Below, one piece after another: positions 54,101 through 64,000 of a stretch of 64,000 nucleotides of DNA. Source of the stretch: Bacillus carboniphilus (lineage in GTDB: Bacteria; Bacillota; Bacilli; Bacillales; JAIVKR01); the NCBI RefSeq assembly GCF_020524035.2, contig NZ_CP129013.1:2097822-2161821 (forward strand), written 5' to 3'. Each line of letters starts with the position of its first letter. Positions within the stretch are counted from its first letter, which is position 1. The notes beneath the pieces are model-generated. The model was not told the DNA's origin, ran no database searches, and saw only the letters and a program-made list of their open reading frames with translations. The position numbers and the translations under genes were made by a program.

Positions 54101-54704
54101 CTTCAATCCCTCTTTTCTCGTCTGTTAAAGACAGAAACCAATCTAGAATTTTTTCTCCATATCTTGAACTTTTTTCAGGATGAAATTGTGTGCCAAATAC
54201 AGAGCCTTTACCAACAATTGCTGGAATATCGACACCATAATTCACCTTCGCCAAAACCACATCTGGATCGTCAGTTTTCACATAGTAGGAATGAACGAAG
54301 TAAACATAATCATCTTCTAAGTTGAGCCCTTCACTCACCTCTAGCTCATTCCATCCCATATGAGGAACCTTCAAACCATCATGCCGAGGGATCTTTTCAA
54401 CTTTACCTGGTAAAAGCTTTAAACCTTCAATCTTACCGCCTTCTTCACTTTCTTCAAAAAGAAGCTGCATACCTAGACAAATTCCTAGCAACGGCTTTTG
54501 TAGCTCTTGAATAAATGAAGTTAACCCCGTCTTGTTTAAATGATCCATTGAATCTTTAAAGCTCCCGACACCAGGAAGAATATACGCATCTGCTTTTTTA
54601 AGTTCTTCTATTTGATTACTAATGAAATAAGGCACTCTTTGTCTCTCTAACGCTTTGGAAACACTAAATAAATTTCCCATGCCATAGTCGATAATTCCGA
54701 TCAC
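54072..54704 (-). CDS. hisH: Imidazole glycerol phosphate synthase, glutaminase subunit
   Basis: 210 residues. Class I glutamine amidotransferase: Cys in [20 protein letters not shown] near 80 and the His/Glu pair in [17 protein letters not shown] near 185. It supplies ammonia to HisF. Confidence 0.97.
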   Translation of the reverse strand: MIGIIDYGMGNLFSVSKALERQRVPYFISNQIEELKKADAYILPGVGSFKDSMDHLNKTGLTSFIQELQKPLLGICLGMQLLFEESEEGGKIEGLKLLPGKVEKIPRHDGLKVPHMGWNELEVSEGLNLEDDYVYFVHSYYVKTDDPDVVLAKVNYGVDIPAIVGKGSVFGTQFHPEKSSRYGEKILDWFLSLTDEKRGIEDEFCDVSSH

Positions 54705-54706
54705 TT

Positions 54707-55294
54707 TTACAACAATCCTTTCGTGGATAAGACACCTTCAAATTTAGGATTAATGGTTGTTGCTTCCTTTAAAGCTCTTCCTAACGCTTTAAAAATCGCT
54801 TCGATCATATGGTGCGTGTTTTGACCATAATGAACAATTACATGTAAGTTCATACGTGCTTCTAACGCGAGCTTCCATAAAAATTCATGAACAAGTTCCG
54901 TATCAAACGTCCCTACTTTTCCACTTGGAAAGTCTCCCCTAAACTCCAGATGCGGACGATTACTTAAATCAATGATAACTTGCGCTAAAGCATCATCCAT
55001 TGGAACAAAGGAGTTTCCGTATCGATGAATACCCTTCTTATCACCTAACGCTTCCTTTATCGCCTGACCTAACACAATCCCAATATCCTCGGTTGTATGA
55101 TGATCATCAATTTCTACATCTCCTTTTGCCTCTACCTGTAAATTAAAGTGACCGTGCTTCGAAAACAAATCGAGCATATGGGTCATAAAAGGGACGTTGG
55201 TTTTGATTTGGTTTAAACCTTCTCCATCTAAATGAAAAGTCAATGAAATATTCGTTTCGTTTGTTTCTCTTGATACTGTCGCTTTTCTAGACAT
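54707..55294 (-). CDS. hisB: Imidazoleglycerol-phosphate dehydratase
   Basis: 195 residues. The metal-binding motifs [14 protein letters not shown] and [15 protein letters not shown] are present. It is monofunctional, as in most Gram-positives. A 97-base gap separates it from hisD, unusual in this otherwise tight operon. Confidence 0.97.
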   Translation of the reverse strand: MSRKATVSRETNETNISLTFHLDGEGLNQIKTNVPFMTHMLDLFSKHGHFNLQVEAKGDVEIDDHHTTEDIGIVLGQAIKEALGDKKGIHRYGNSFVPMDDALAQVIIDLSNRPHLEFRGDFPSGKVGTFDTELVHEFLWKLALEARMNLHVIVHYGQNTHHMIEAIFKALGRALKEATTINPKFEGVLSTKGLL

Positions 55295-55391
55295 TTTGCA
55301 CTCTCCAATCTTTAACGTACTTATTCAAAAGTAAAGAAATAGGTCGCTAAATAACATGAATCTCAATCACCGATGGTCTGCGGAAACATAG

Positions 55392-56669
55392 CTACACCTT
55401 TTTTATCCTACTTTCAAAACGGATTTCGATTGCACGAGCATGAGCCTCTAACCCTTCTAATCTCGCAAATTGAGCAATTTTCTTACCATGCTGTTTCAAA
55501 GCCGCTTCACTATATGAAATCACACTTGATTTTTTCACAAAGTCGTTAACCGTTAACGGACTTAAAAAACGCGCGGTCCCACTTGTTGGAAGGACATGAT
55601 TAGGTCCTGCAAAATAATCCCCAACTGGCTCGGAGCTATATCTCCCTAAAAAAATCGCTCCAGCATGGCGTACATAGGGCAACAAATCAATTGGCTGTTT
55701 TGTCATCACCTCTAAATGCTCGGGAGCAATATCATTTACAATTCCAATGGCTTCTTCCAATTGATCTACAACATAGATTTCACCATGATCTTCAATGGAT
55801 CTTCGCGCAATTATTTCTCTAGGTAAAACAGATAATTGTTTTTCCAACTCAGACTGAACCGTTTCTGCTAGAAGCTCAGATGTCGTCACCAATATCGGTT
55901 TCGCTAGTTCATCATGCTCCGCCTGCGATAACAGATCGGCGGCTACTTCCCTTGCATCCGCCGTTTCATCAGCCAACACAACAATCTCACTAGGTCCAGC
56001 GATCATATCAATGGCGACAGTACCAAAGACTTCTTTTTTCGCTAATGCGACAAAGATGTTACCAGGTCCAACGATTTTGTCTACAGGGGGAATCGATTCG
56101 GTTCCATATGCTAGGGCCGCGATTGCCTGCGCTCCTCCCACCTTGTATATTTCTTTGACCCTTAAAAGGTCAGCAGCTACTAAAACGAGTGGGTGGAGTG
56201 CCCCTCCCTTCGTCGGTGGACTGACTAATACAATTCGGTTCACTTCAGCGACTAATGCAGGAACGACATTCATAAGAACAGAGGAAGGATAAGCAGCTGT
56301 TCCCCCTGGCACATACACCCCAACCGAATCTATAGGGGTTACTTTTTGACCAAGCATGGTTCCAGCTTCTTCATATGAAAACCACGACTGTATCTTCTGT
56401 TTTTCATGGAAAGAAGAAATATTATTTATAGCTTCTTTTATAATGTCTAAGTCTGATTGATTAATGGATTGATAAGCTTCATCGACTTCTTGGCGTGATA
56501 CAAATAAATCTTTTAACTGGACTTTATCAAATTTTTCACTATAGTTTATAACCGCTTGATCACCATGTTCTTTAACATCTTTTAAAATCGATTGGACGGT
56601 TTGTCTTTGTTCCAGTGTCCCTATATCTTTACTACGTTGCTTGCGATCTCTTTTCTTCATTACCTTCAT
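55392..56669 (-). CDS. hisD: Histidinol dehydrogenase
   Basis: 425 residues. Zinc enzyme doing the last two oxidations to histidine. Signature [20 protein letters not shown], then [18 protein letters not shown], and [15 protein letters not shown] near the end. Basic N-terminal extension ([12 protein letters not shown]) of uncertain start. Confidence 0.97.
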   Translation of the reverse strand: MKVMKKRDRKQRSKDIGTLEQRQTVQSILKDVKEHGDQAVINYSEKFDKVQLKDLFVSRQEVDEAYQSINQSDLDIIKEAINNISSFHEKQKIQSWFSYEEAGTMLGQKVTPIDSVGVYVPGGTAAYPSSVLMNVVPALVAEVNRIVLVSPPTKGGALHPLVLVAADLLRVKEIYKVGGAQAIAALAYGTESIPPVDKIVGPGNIFVALAKKEVFGTVAIDMIAGPSEIVVLADETADAREVAADLLSQAEHDELAKPILVTTSELLAETVQSELEKQLSVLPREIIARRSIEDHGEIYVVDQLEEAIGIVNDIAPEHLEVMTKQPIDLLPYVRHAGAIFLGRYSSEPVGDYFAGPNHVLPTSGTARFLSPLTVNDFVKKSSVISYSEAALKQHGKKIAQFARLEGLEAHARAIEIRFESRIKKV

Positions 56670-56689
56670 TTAAATGTTCCCCCTTGCAA

Positions 56690-57319
56690 CTATCCCTTAA
56701 TCTTTTGCTTTTCTATAACTTTTTCAAACCGTTCGATTAAGTTCCCTACACGTTCATCCTTCATTTGATAACTAACCGGATTTACGATCAGTCTCGATGT
56801 AATGGACACAATCTTTTCATATTCCACTAAGCCGTTTTCTTTTAACGTAGTTCCTGTTGAGACGATATCGACAATTTGATCTGCTAAGTTAATTAATGGC
56901 GCTAATTCAATCGAGCCGTTTAGTTTAATAATCTCCACTTGTTTTCCTTTGCTTTTAAAATAAGTCAAAGCAATGTTCGGATATTTCGTGGCGATCTTGG
57001 TCATCACACCTGTATCTTGATACGATGGCAAACCAGCTACCGCTATATAACATGGACTTATCTTTAAATCCAACAACTCATATACATCTCGATCCTCTTC
57101 CATTAATACATCCTTGCCCGCAATGCCAACATCAGCTACTCCATGCTCCACATAAGTCACAACATCAGCTGGTTTCACTAAAATAAACGTTGTGTCCTTA
57201 TGTGTAAAAATAAGCTTCCTTGAATCTTGAATAGAAAAAGGAGATTCATAACCAGCCTCTTGCAGAAGATCAAGAGCATCTTTTAAAATTCTTCCTTTAG
57301 GAAGTGCGATCGTTAACAT
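56690..57319 (-). CDS. hisG: ATP phosphoribosyltransferase, short form catalytic subunit
   Basis: 209 residues from ATG at 57319 with GGAGGAG upstream; the longer frame to 57340 lies within his[16 protein letters not shown] at the N-terminus and [18 protein letters not shown] near 160. The short form lacks the regulatory domain and needs HisZ, encoded just before it. Confidence 0.96.
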   Translation of the reverse strand: MLTIALPKGRILKDALDLLQEAGYESPFSIQDSRKLIFTHKDTTFILVKPADVVTYVEHGVADVGIAGKDVLMEEDRDVYELLDLKISPCYIAVAGLPSYQDTGVMTKIATKYPNIALTYFKSKGKQVEIIKLNGSIELAPLINLADQIVDIVSTGTTLKENGLVEYEKIVSITSRLIVNPVSYQMKDERVGNLIERFEKVIEKQKIKG

Positions 57320-57332
57320 TAAAATCTCCTCC

Positions 57333-58481
57333 TCATTCATCTCGTAATATCAAACAATCTTCAAACTGTTGCCTATAAATAGGGAGATCTTGTACAGATT
57401 TTATATGTTGTAAGACAACATCCACCCCCTGTTTTCGATACTGTTTAGCCAATTCAATGGCGTCTTTTTGTTTCGCATCTGAAAAAAGAATGCTGAGGGG
57501 TTTTTTAGGCTCTTCTAATTCTTTTATATGATCGGTCAAGCGATCAAAGTGGATCGCAAACCCCGTTGCAGGGAAGTCCTTATTGAATTGTTTATACAAT
57601 TCATCATATCTTCCCCCATTAGCAATTGGCGAGCGAACCTCTTCTATATAAGCTTCAAAAAAGATACCTGTATAATAGTCCATATGATTCATCATCTTTA
57701 AATCAAAGGCGATCAAATCTTCAACTTCAAAATCAACTAATTGTTTCCACAATTGTTGGAGCTGATAAACGGACTCTTTCCCTTTTGCAGATGTAATAAC
57801 TTGGAGTGCTTCATCTAGCTTTTCTTCGCCTCCTCTTAAAGAAAGCAAAGTTAATAAATTCCTTTTATTAAATGGTGAAAGAAGAAGACCTTCGATATAA
57901 TGTTTAAATCCTACTTCATTCTTTGAATATAGTAATCTCTTGTGCTCTTTCTGATCTGATAGGTCTTGCACATTTTCTTCCACTAAAGAGTCAAGGAATC
58001 CAACATGACTCACAATCACTTTCGTTTTCGATTTCGTTGCTTTTTTTAACGTTTCTATGAGAAGGGAGATAGACTCAGCATCAACAAAAACAGACGCTTC
58101 TCCAATAATCTCCACGCCTATTTGTTCAAATTCACAAGCCTCTCCACCTTCTCGTTGTTGGGTTCTAAACACATTTCCTGAATACGCTAAGCGAACGGGA
58201 AGTATAAATTGATTACTAAAAGAGGCCACAATTCGCGCGATCGGAGCTGTTAAATCTGGCCTGATCACAAGCGTGTCGCCATTTTGATTTAACACTTTAA
58301 ACATTTTCTCTTTTGCAATCGCTGACTGCTTTCCTACCGTCTCAAAGTATTCTAACGTAGGGGTTTGAACAAATTGAAAGCCCCACTGTCTAATTTCCCG
58401 CACCATTTTTTCTCTAACACTTTCTTTATATTGATAAAAAGCAGGCAATAGGTCTCGCATCCCTACTGGCTTTTCAAACAT
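57333..58481 (-). CDS. hisZ: ATP phosphoribosyltransferase regulatory subunit
   Basis: 382 residues from ATG at 58481. A class II histidyl-tRNA synthetase-like domain ([10 protein letters not shown], then [14 protein letters not shown]) without the anticodon domain, typical of HisZ. It forms a complex with the short HisG and senses histidine. First gene of the his operon. Confidence 0.94.
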   Translation of the reverse strand: MFEKPVGMRDLLPAFYQYKESVREKMVREIRQWGFQFVQTPTLEYFETVGKQSAIAKEKMFKVLNQNGDTLVIRPDLTAPIARIVASFSNQFILPVRLAYSGNVFRTQQREGGEACEFEQIGVEIIGEASVFVDAESISLLIETLKKATKSKTKVIVSHVGFLDSLVEENVQDLSDQKEHKRLLYSKNEVGFKHYIEGLLLSPFNKRNLLTLLSLRGGEEKLDEALQVITSAKGKESVYQLQQLWKQLVDFEVEDLIAFDLKMMNHMDYYTGIFFEAYIEEVRSPIANGGRYDELYKQFNKDFPATGFAIHFDRLTDHIKELEEPKKPLSILFSDAKQKDAIELAKQYRKQGVDVVLQHIKSVQDLPIYRQQFEDCLILRDE

Positions 58482-58523
58482 AAACAATGAAACTCACTCC
58501 AAATCCTTTAGTTTGTTAATATG

Positions 58524-58552
58524 ATAATATGCTACCAAACGAAAGTATTGAA
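58524..58552 (-). promoter_or_regulatory. Probable his operon promoter
   Basis: On the minus strand TTCAAT (58552-58547) and TATTAT (58529-58524) are 17 bases apart, about 45 bases before the hisZ ATG. No T-box or other leader structure fits in the remaining space. Confidence 0.55.
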
Positions 58553-58558
58553 CGCAAG

Positions 58559-58587
58559 AAAAAAAGCCATTTTCGAAGAAATGACTT
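58559..58587 (-). terminator. Terminator before the his operon
   Basis: AGTCATTT pairs with AAATGGCT (one G-U pair), followed on the minus strand by seven T. It ends the upstream transcript from 58868. Confidence 0.8.
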
Positions 58588-58604
58588 GAAAGATCCGTTT
58601 TTGC

Positions 58605-58868
58605 TCACCCATTATCCCTATTGTTTTCAGTTTTCTGCGATGGCATGTAATACACCCACAGTAAATAAACAGCTGCACTTATTAATGAAATGGTAAATGA
58701 TAGTTTTATAATATTAAAAAGATGATCTGAAAGTGTGGATTGAAAGGTGTACCCATCCACCTCCTTTTCTCTTGATATAAAAATCACTCCAAAATAAAGT
58801 CCAGCAAGAAACCCATAGAGTAGCGCTCTAATCAACCCTTTTTCAAACTTCCTCCAATTAAATTTCAT
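58605..58868 (-). CDS. Small membrane protein of unknown function
   Basis: 87 residues, two membrane helices (RALLYGFLAGLYFGVIFI and LSFTISLISAAVYLLWVYYM), a basic N-terminus (MKFNWRKFEKG) and a polar end. GAAAGGAGCTC lies upstream. Own terminator downstream. Family not recognised. Confidence 0.65.
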   Translation of the reverse strand: MKFNWRKFEKGLIRALLYGFLAGLYFGVIFISREKEVDGYTFQSTLSDHLFNIIKLSFTISLISAAVYLLWVYYMPSQKTENNRDNG

Positions 58869-58922
58869 ATGTGAGCTCCTTTCATACAGAATACATTCGA
58901 TTTTCTCAATAAATATCCTTCC

Positions 58923-60581
58923 CTAGGAATCAATTGTCGGACGTACCCAAAGTTTAGAAAAATCCGCATAACCAAAATGCTTGATCTTAATGTTCTTAAT
59001 ATCTTTCGAAAAAGGAGCATACCTTTTGGCATAATATAGAGGAATCATCACCGATCGGTTAATCAGTTCTGTTTCCACCTTTTTGTTTAATGTAGCCCAC
59101 TCTTTAAATGGAGTAAGCTGGTATTGATCTATTTGCGACCGTATCTTTTCATCACCTTGGATAATGGAGAAGAGTGGGGAAAAGCCATTCTTAAGAAAAT
59201 AATAGAACGAAAAATTTTGATTAATCTCGAATATTTCACCATGGATAAACAAATCGACTTCTTGATGTTTAGGATGGTTAGTGACTGATTCCTCAAAGGA
59301 AAACCAAACCACTTCTACTGGAACCCCTTCGTTTTCTAGCATCTCTTTTAACCATTGGGTTGTTGATGCAGTATAGTTCGTCCCTCTTATGACAATAGGT
59401 TGGTCAAACGCTACAGGTTCAACTTCCTGTATTGTATAGTGGTTTCCTTGACCAATTAAACAGCTCTGATGGTTAGGTAAAACTCGTGGGTCATACATCG
59501 GTAAAGTATCCCTATTTTTAGCAATCAAATAATGAAGATAATTTCGCACTTCTTCTTTTTGTATGATAGAGTCACGACAAAGATTCATAATTACCACACC
59601 AAAGTCAGAATCACTTTTCACTTGAAAGATTTCTTCTTCATCTAGTTGTTCAATCGATGTATGATAAATCGTTTTGAAATCATCTGGAACTTTAACGAAT
59701 TCTATCGAATCTAGTAGTGGCCTCTCCATAAAGTGTTCTGTAAAAGCGATTAAGGTGGTAATGGATTCACTATTTTCTTCTATGGAGAAACATCCTGTAC
59801 CAATTAAACGACCTTTATTTTTTTTATAAATACTCGCATTCATCGTGCTTAATAAGGGGAGAAGGTAACTACAACCACTTGGATGATAAATATCAACTAC
59901 GAGAGGAGTTTTGGCAACTATTTGTTCAATTGGTGACCATAAATCTTTATAATGTCGATGAGCCCGAACCCTTTCTAAACTATTGACAATCTCATCAGCA
60001 CTTAAGATTGAACCATCATGAAACCTAATATCCTTCTTCAAATAAAACCTATGTTTCTCAAACGAGACTTCCCAACTGTGTGCAATTTCCGGCAAGATCT
60101 TTCCTTCAGGTGTAATTGAAACTAAACAGTTAAAAACGTTAGCAATAAGATGTGCACTGTGAGCATCTGTCGCCTCTAATGGTTCAATTGCAAAAAAGGA
60201 ATACCTTCTTGGAACAATTAACTTATCCTTTGATTCTTGAACGTATCCAAGCTTCTTTTGAAACTGATTCATCAATCTTCTTTTACTCTCAGCCGACCAA
60301 GAAAACATTAAATATTTACTGCTCTTTTCAACTGGTTCTGTTTTGATTAGATCCATGGTTTTTTCCTCATAATGTTCTTCTATATTTGTTTTCCAAACAA
60401 TACTGGATACCTTCCCTCTCCCTCGTCCAGGCGAATAAGTGAGCCAGCCCTCTTTCTCCCACTTTTTTAGCAAGCGCGTGGTTTGCTTTTGACTAATTTG
60501 AAGAGTTTCAGACACTTCCTCCATTCGAATGTTTCCTGATGAAAAACAGTTCCATAAGGTAAGTAGCTTGTTATCAACCAT
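58923..60581 (-). CDS. SgrR-like regulator: DNA-binding domain fused to a solute-binding domain
   Basis: 552 residues from ATG at 60581 (GGGGG upstream). The N-terminus is a winged helix-turn-helix (EEVSETLQISQKQTTRLLKK, then GWLTYSPGRGRGK). Residues about 150-550 resemble extracellular peptide-binding proteins (SBP_bac_5: ISPEGKILPEIAHSWEVS-type and IRFHDGSILSADEIVNSLER). There is no signal peptide, so it is a cytoplasmic one-component regulator like SgrR. It diverges from an MFS pump gene, which it probably controls. The ligand is unknown. Confidence 0.82.
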   Translation of the reverse strand: MVDNKLLTLWNCFSSGNIRMEEVSETLQISQKQTTRLLKKWEKEGWLTYSPGRGRGKVSSIVWKTNIEEHYEEKTMDLIKTEPVEKSSKYLMFSWSAESKRRLMNQFQKKLGYVQESKDKLIVPRRYSFFAIEPLEATDAHSAHLIANVFNCLVSITPEGKILPEIAHSWEVSFEKHRFYLKKDIRFHDGSILSADEIVNSLERVRAHRHYKDLWSPIEQIVAKTPLVVDIYHPSGCSYLLPLLSTMNASIYKKNKGRLIGTGCFSIEENSESITTLIAFTEHFMERPLLDSIEFVKVPDDFKTIYHTSIEQLDEEEIFQVKSDSDFGVVIMNLCRDSIIQKEEVRNYLHYLIAKNRDTLPMYDPRVLPNHQSCLIGQGNHYTIQEVEPVAFDQPIVIRGTNYTASTTQWLKEMLENEGVPVEVVWFSFEESVTNHPKHQEVDLFIHGEIFEINQNFSFYYFLKNGFSPLFSIIQGDEKIRSQIDQYQLTPFKEWATLNKKVETELINRSVMIPLYYAKRYAPFSKDIKNIKIKHFGYADFSKLWVRPTIDS

Positions 60582-60629
60582 TGCTTTTCCCCCTAAAAGG
60601 AGACACACTTTTTAAATATGTCTATTTTA

Positions 60630-60651
60630 AATAAACTCTGTCTAGTTTATT
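60630..60651. promoter_or_regulatory. Inverted repeat in the divergent promoter region, candidate SgrR-like operator
   Basis: AATAAACT, six bases, AGTTTATT: a perfect eight-base inverted repeat between the regulator and the MFS gene. A TATACT box (60652-60657) follows directly, so binding could affect MFS transcription. Confidence 0.5.
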
Positions 60652-60683
60652 ATACTACAAAAGAAAGAATTGGAGGACACAAC

Positions 60684-61934
60684 ATGAAATGGAAAGATAT
60701 GCCCCAAAATATAAAAGTGCGCATGAGTACTTCATTTTTTAATCGTACAGTTTCTTCTGCGGTTATGCCCTTTATGGCACTCTTTTTCGCACAAGAAATG
60801 AACAAAGTTTGGGCGGGTACTTTTTTAATTGTTACCGTCATTATTGGTTTTTTTGTCAATTTAGTTGGCGGTTATATTTCCGATCGTTTTAATCGCAAAA
60901 AAGTTTTATTAATGACCTCTTGTTTAAATGCTTGTTTTTTCATGATAATGACCATTAGTCTTTTTCCTAAAAACAAGTTAATCTGGCTATTTGCTTGTGC
61001 ATACATTGGCTTTATCATTGCAAGTAGTTTAGGTAGACCTGCTATGAATGCGCTAATTATTGATTCAACGACAACAGAAAACAGAAAAGCCGTCTATGCC
61101 TTAGATTACTGGCTCGTTAATTTATCTTTAGCGATTGGTGCAACACTTGGTGGCCTCTTATATATGAATTACCAAAAAGAATTGTTCATGTCATTAACCG
61201 TTACATCCAGCTTAATTCCGATTGCCTATTGGCTTTGGCTTCAAGATACTCATACGCAGTTGCTAAAAAAGAATCATCAAAATGTCTTAATTGACTTAAT
61301 GAACAATTATCGGATCGCATTTAAAGATTCAGCCTTTGTGAAGGTAGTCGTTGGCTCAACTTTTATATTTTCAGCAGAATTCACGTTGAATAGTTATATT
61401 GGAATTAGACTCTCTGAAACCTTTAAAGGGTTTCACATTGGTTCATTCGAAGTTTCTGGTGTTCGAATGCTCAGTTTATTGAATATCGAAAACATGCTTT
61501 TAGTCGTTTGTTTCACCTTCATCGTTAATGGAATTACGAATAAACTTGATAATAAAAAAGCTTTACTTTATGGGTTATTTTTATATGGAATAGGGTATAC
61601 AGTTATAACTTCTTCAAATACTTGGTATGCGCTTCTTTTATTTAACTTAATTGCAACAATCGGTGAATTAATATATTCTCCAATCCGAAATGCGGAACAA
61701 GCTAACATGATTCCTGAAGATAAACGAGGATCGTATTCAGCTTTTTCGAACCTATCTTTTAGCGGAGCGGATCTTTTAGCTCGAACGTCTATTATTATTG
61801 GGGCGTTTCTTGCGCCGATGATGATGACTGTTTATATGGGGGTCATTGTTATGCTTGGGGCATTCTTTATGTACACAGGGCTATTCGTTCACCCTTTTTA
61901 CAAAAAGAAATCAGTTGAATCGAGGGTCTATTAG
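60684..61934 (+). CDS. MFS efflux transporter
   Basis: 416 residues from ATG at 60684, seven bases after GGAGG; the earlier ATG at 60618 overlaps the operator region. About twelve membrane helices and the MFS loop motif GGYISDRFNRKK. Paralogous to the gene at 2943 (shared MxxLIIDSTTTENRKAVYAL-type segment, GIRL and CFTFIV). Substrate unknown; drug or sugar efflux plausible given the SgrR-like partner. Confidence 0.88.
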   Translation: MKWKDMPQNIKVRMSTSFFNRTVSSAVMPFMALFFAQEMNKVWAGTFLIVTVIIGFFVNLVGGYISDRFNRKKVLLMTSCLNACFFMIMTISLFPKNKLIWLFACAYIGFIIASSLGRPAMNALIIDSTTTENRKAVYALDYWLVNLSLAIGATLGGLLYMNYQKELFMSLTVTSSLIPIAYWLWLQDTHTQLLKKNHQNVLIDLMNNYRIAFKDSAFVKVVVGSTFIFSAEFTLNSYIGIRLSETFKGFHIGSFEVSGVRMLSLLNIENMLLVVCFTFIVNGITNKLDNKKALLYGLFLYGIGYTVITSSNTWYALLLFNLIATIGELIYSPIRNAEQANMIPEDKRGSYSAFSNLSFSGADLLARTSIIIGAFLAPMMMTVYMGVIVMLGAFFMYTGLFVHPFYKKKSVESRVY

Positions 61935-62077
61935 AAAAGTTAGTTTTCATCGTTTTCGCTATTTGGTGAAATAATTTAATGTTCATTGATGAAAGCCATT
62001 GTCCATATGAAATTTTTGCACATTTTTTGGCATGTGATTGTCCTTTATTATTGGATTCGGACTTTTTACCACCTAAC

Positions 62078-62326
62078 TTATCCTTTATAAAGGACCTTTT
62101 CTAAACAATAAATAATATTTTGAATATTATGGTTCTTTTTGATAATTACATTAAATATGTCATCAATGACTTCAGGACTTACTTTTTCTCCCCATCTATC
62201 CATAACCATTTCAAGGGAGGCTTTTCCTTCAATAATAGTATTAAATATCGAAGTTTTTAAGGTTCGATCTGCAGGTTGGAACATATCAATGCAAAGGACT
62301 AGGAGGTAATCTACCGTTTTCTTCAT
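62078..62326 (-). CDS. Small protein of unknown function
   Basis: 82 residues, helical, no membrane segment (MKKTVDYLLVLCIDMFQPAD, then EVIDDIFNVIIKKNHNIQNI). Not recognised. It precedes small membrane protein genes on the same strand. The 61935-62077 region shows no gene. Confidence 0.5.
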   Translation of the reverse strand: MKKTVDYLLVLCIDMFQPADRTLKTSIFNTIIEGKASLEMVMDRWGEKVSPEVIDDIFNVIIKKNHNIQNIIYCLEKVLYKG

Positions 62327-62430
62327 CTATTACTTAATAACAATTCTAATAGAGTAAGTAACACAGGAAAAAGACGTTACATTAGATATCAGCGGAAAAA
62401 ATTTAATTTTCCCGCTGGTCACAATATCAA

Positions 62431-62988
62431 TTAATTTATTTTATGCTCTTCCCTTTTATATTTTGCATCCTCTAATAAACGTTCTAAATCTATCTTTCTA
62501 TCCCACACTTGTTTTGCCTCTTCATTCATATAAGGATAAACATAATGATCAATCACTATTTGACAATCATTATGGGGAATAATATTATATGTCGGTATTT
62601 TCACTTTTCTTCCTCTATTTTGTTCAACTACAATATAATCCATCCAATTAATATTACTATACATAAAACCAATGTTCGAAATATTGAAAAAGGGGATAAT
62701 TCTCCTCTTATAAATAATACATTCACCTGGTTCAATCATGAAAAGTGTTTTACCAGGAATTAAACCTGGTAGATATCTCAAGGTGACATATAAAATGATT
62801 GGAAGTATTGAAATCCCCCCTGAAAGGTAGTATAAAGAACGAATAGTTTCAAATTTTAGTGATTCCACTATAACCCATATATCACCAAACAGTAATGCAC
62901 ACAATGCAAAAGTATTAAATAATAGGGCAATTTTCGACCCTTTTATATGCAATAGGTTGTTTTTAACATCTACTATTTTATTATTCAT
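62431..62988 (-). CDS. YfjD-like (DUF5381) small membrane protein
   Basis: 185 residues with two N-terminal membrane helices (LLFNTFALCALLFGDIWVIV and LSGGISILPIILYVTLRYL), then a soluble domain (IEPGECIIYKRRIIPFFNIS; VYPYMNEEAKQVWDRKIDLE). The paralogue at 63109 shares PGK-LF-I-P-E--I-YK and the QVWDRKIDL end. I assign the family by resemblance to Bacillus YfjD-type proteins; low certainty. Function unknown. Confidence 0.6.
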   Translation of the reverse strand: MNNKIVDVKNNLLHIKGSKIALLFNTFALCALLFGDIWVIVESLKFETIRSLYYLSGGISILPIILYVTLRYLPGLIPGKTLFMIEPGECIIYKRRIIPFFNISNIGFMYSNINWMDYIVVEQNRGRKVKIPTYNIIPHNDCQIVIDHYVYPYMNEEAKQVWDRKIDLERLLEDAKYKREEHKIN

Positions 62989-63108
62989 TCTTCACTCCTC
63001 TGTTTATATACCCTTTCATTAAATAGATTAATATAAGGATAAAAATAAATAACTAGCAAGAAAACTAGACGATTATACTACTATTGACCCCCTTAAACTT
63101 TCATATGA

Positions 63109-63667
63109 TTACAAAGTAAAAGGTTCTCCGCGTTTATATCGTGATATCTCATAGACTTGATCTAAATCTATTTTCCGATCCCATACTTGCTTTGCTTGAT
63201 CAGTCATGTATGGATATACGTGACGATCTATTATAATAAAAATAATTGTATCTCCTATTAAATTGTATGTAGGTATCCTTACTTTGTTCCCCTCGAATGT
63301 TTCGATGATAATATAATTTATGAGATTAAATCCATTCCTTTTTATATCTACATTACGAATGTTATTCAAATTCACAGTCTTTTTTTTATAGATAATCATT
63401 TCTTCTGGTTTAATTGAAAACAATTTTTTTCCTGGAATTATTCCCGGTAAAAACCATAAAGTTTGGTAAATAGAATAGGGTAAAAAAACAATCCCTGATC
63501 CTAACCAAACTAACGAATACTTTGAATCAAATTCTAGACCTCCCCCTTATCAAGAAAACACTCGACCCCCAAATGAATATTAGAAACAAAATAATACTAA
63601 ATAAACCAAATTTTGAAGGTGTAATATGAATTAGATTTTTCTTTGTGTCCCTTTTTTCGATCGCCAT
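63109..63667 (-). pseudogene. YfjD-like (DUF5381) small membrane protein, frameshifted
   Basis: Paralogue of 62431. The start ATG at 63667 gives MAIEKRDTKKNLIHITPSKF and a first helix; then, after one extra G in a five-G run near 63545, the frame continues as LEFDSKYSLVWLGSGIVFLP to the end (VYPYMTDQAKQVWDRKIDLD). The span is 559 nt, one over the 558 of its neighbour, so both encode 185 residues once corrected. Its start overlaps the preceding stop (TAATG). Confidence 0.6.
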
Positions 63668-63964
63668 TAAACAGAAATCCTCCCTTCGATCATTTTAGTT
63701 AATGCTGATTCATTCATTTCTTGAATTATAAGATCTAATTGATGATCTCTCGTAATTTGCCATACTCGATTTTTTCCTGGAAGGATAAACTGTAGATCAG
63801 AAAACTCCGGTTGATTGTGTTGATCATATGATAAATCTAAAATGCTATCCATCTTTCCTTTTCTTTAATATAAATCCTCTATTATTTCCTCTTTTACCTT
63901 GCTCCTCAATCATAACCATTCCCAATTTTTTGTGATCTACCCTTTCATCTACTACTTCATCCAT
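63667..63964 (-). pseudogene. Small protein of unknown function, frameshifted
   Basis: Two frames join after removing one G near 63852: HKKLGMVMIEEQGKRGNNRG then FILKKRKDDSILDLSYDQHN. The corrected frame is 98 residues from ATG at 63964 and ends ESALTKMIEGRISV. The sequence looks like a small soluble protein. It is translationally coupled to the DUF5381-like gene downstream. No family recognised, and the upstream part may lie outside the window. Confidence 0.45.
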
Positions 63965-64000
63965 CAACTATAAGTAGCACATGAAAAGACAATCATTGAA

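Noticed and set aside
58488-58604. T-box or riboswitch in front of the his operon
   Set aside because: The leader is too short, and the only hairpin is a terminator of the upstream gene lying before the promoter.

Overview
The window looks like chromosomal DNA of a low-G+C, spore-forming Bacillaceae species. Three things point there: gene order that I recall from Bacillus subtilis (ssrA-smpB-rnr-est-secG-eno-gpmI-tpiA-pgk-gapA-cggR; sigL with yvfG; clpP; crh-whiA-yvcK-rapZ-yvcI-trxB-yvcD; hisZGDBHAFI), two YjcZ-type small proteins, and CggR and CtsR operators of Bacillus type. I do not name a species.

Layout. 1-6200: a partial NADH-dehydrogenase-like flavoprotein, a DJ-1/PfpI protein coupled to an acetyltransferase with a nonsense codon, a TetR regulator with two matching operators and an MFS pump, a NERD protein and gene remnants. 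6200-14770: an accessory type VII secretion (LXG) toxin locus. It has two small partner proteins and an LXG toxin gene cut by an IS fragment, then a broken SUKH immunity gene, an IS4-type element, an orphan toxin tail and a run of small membrane and DUF4176 proteins. 14790-18345: a fruRKA-type fructose PTS operon. 18700-26620: a second IS4-type element, a methyltransferase, a decayed, more G+C-rich mobile remnant (serine recombinase, paired small proteins, XRE regulator, dead gene), an array of hairpins, and a TetR/DUF418 pair. 26720-40411: tmRNA, smpB, rnr, est, secG, the glycolytic cggR-gapA-pgk-tpiA-gpmI-eno operon, a thioredoxin-fold gene and sigma-54. 40500-50214: yvfG, yjcZ-like genes, tRNA-Arg, clpP, and the crh to yvcD block. 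50473-58481: cardiolipin synthase and the complete histidine operon. 58600-64000: an SgrR-like regulator facing an MFS pump, then small DUF5381-like membrane protein genes.

Interspersed repeats are abundant. Family A is MITE-like with inverted ends (five copies), family B is a GCGCAAGCGC-type repeat (three copies), and family C is one copy nested in the IS. Families A and B share small hairpins of CCAC-GTCCT-GTGG type.

Caution: many genes, including normally intact ones (gapA, clpP, whiA, yvcK, fruA), carry one-base shifts, and nearly all of these are insertions. Assembly or read error is the most economical explanation, so 'broken' calls here need checking against reads. Nonsense mutations in the acetyltransferase, the recombinase and the dead gene are a separate class.
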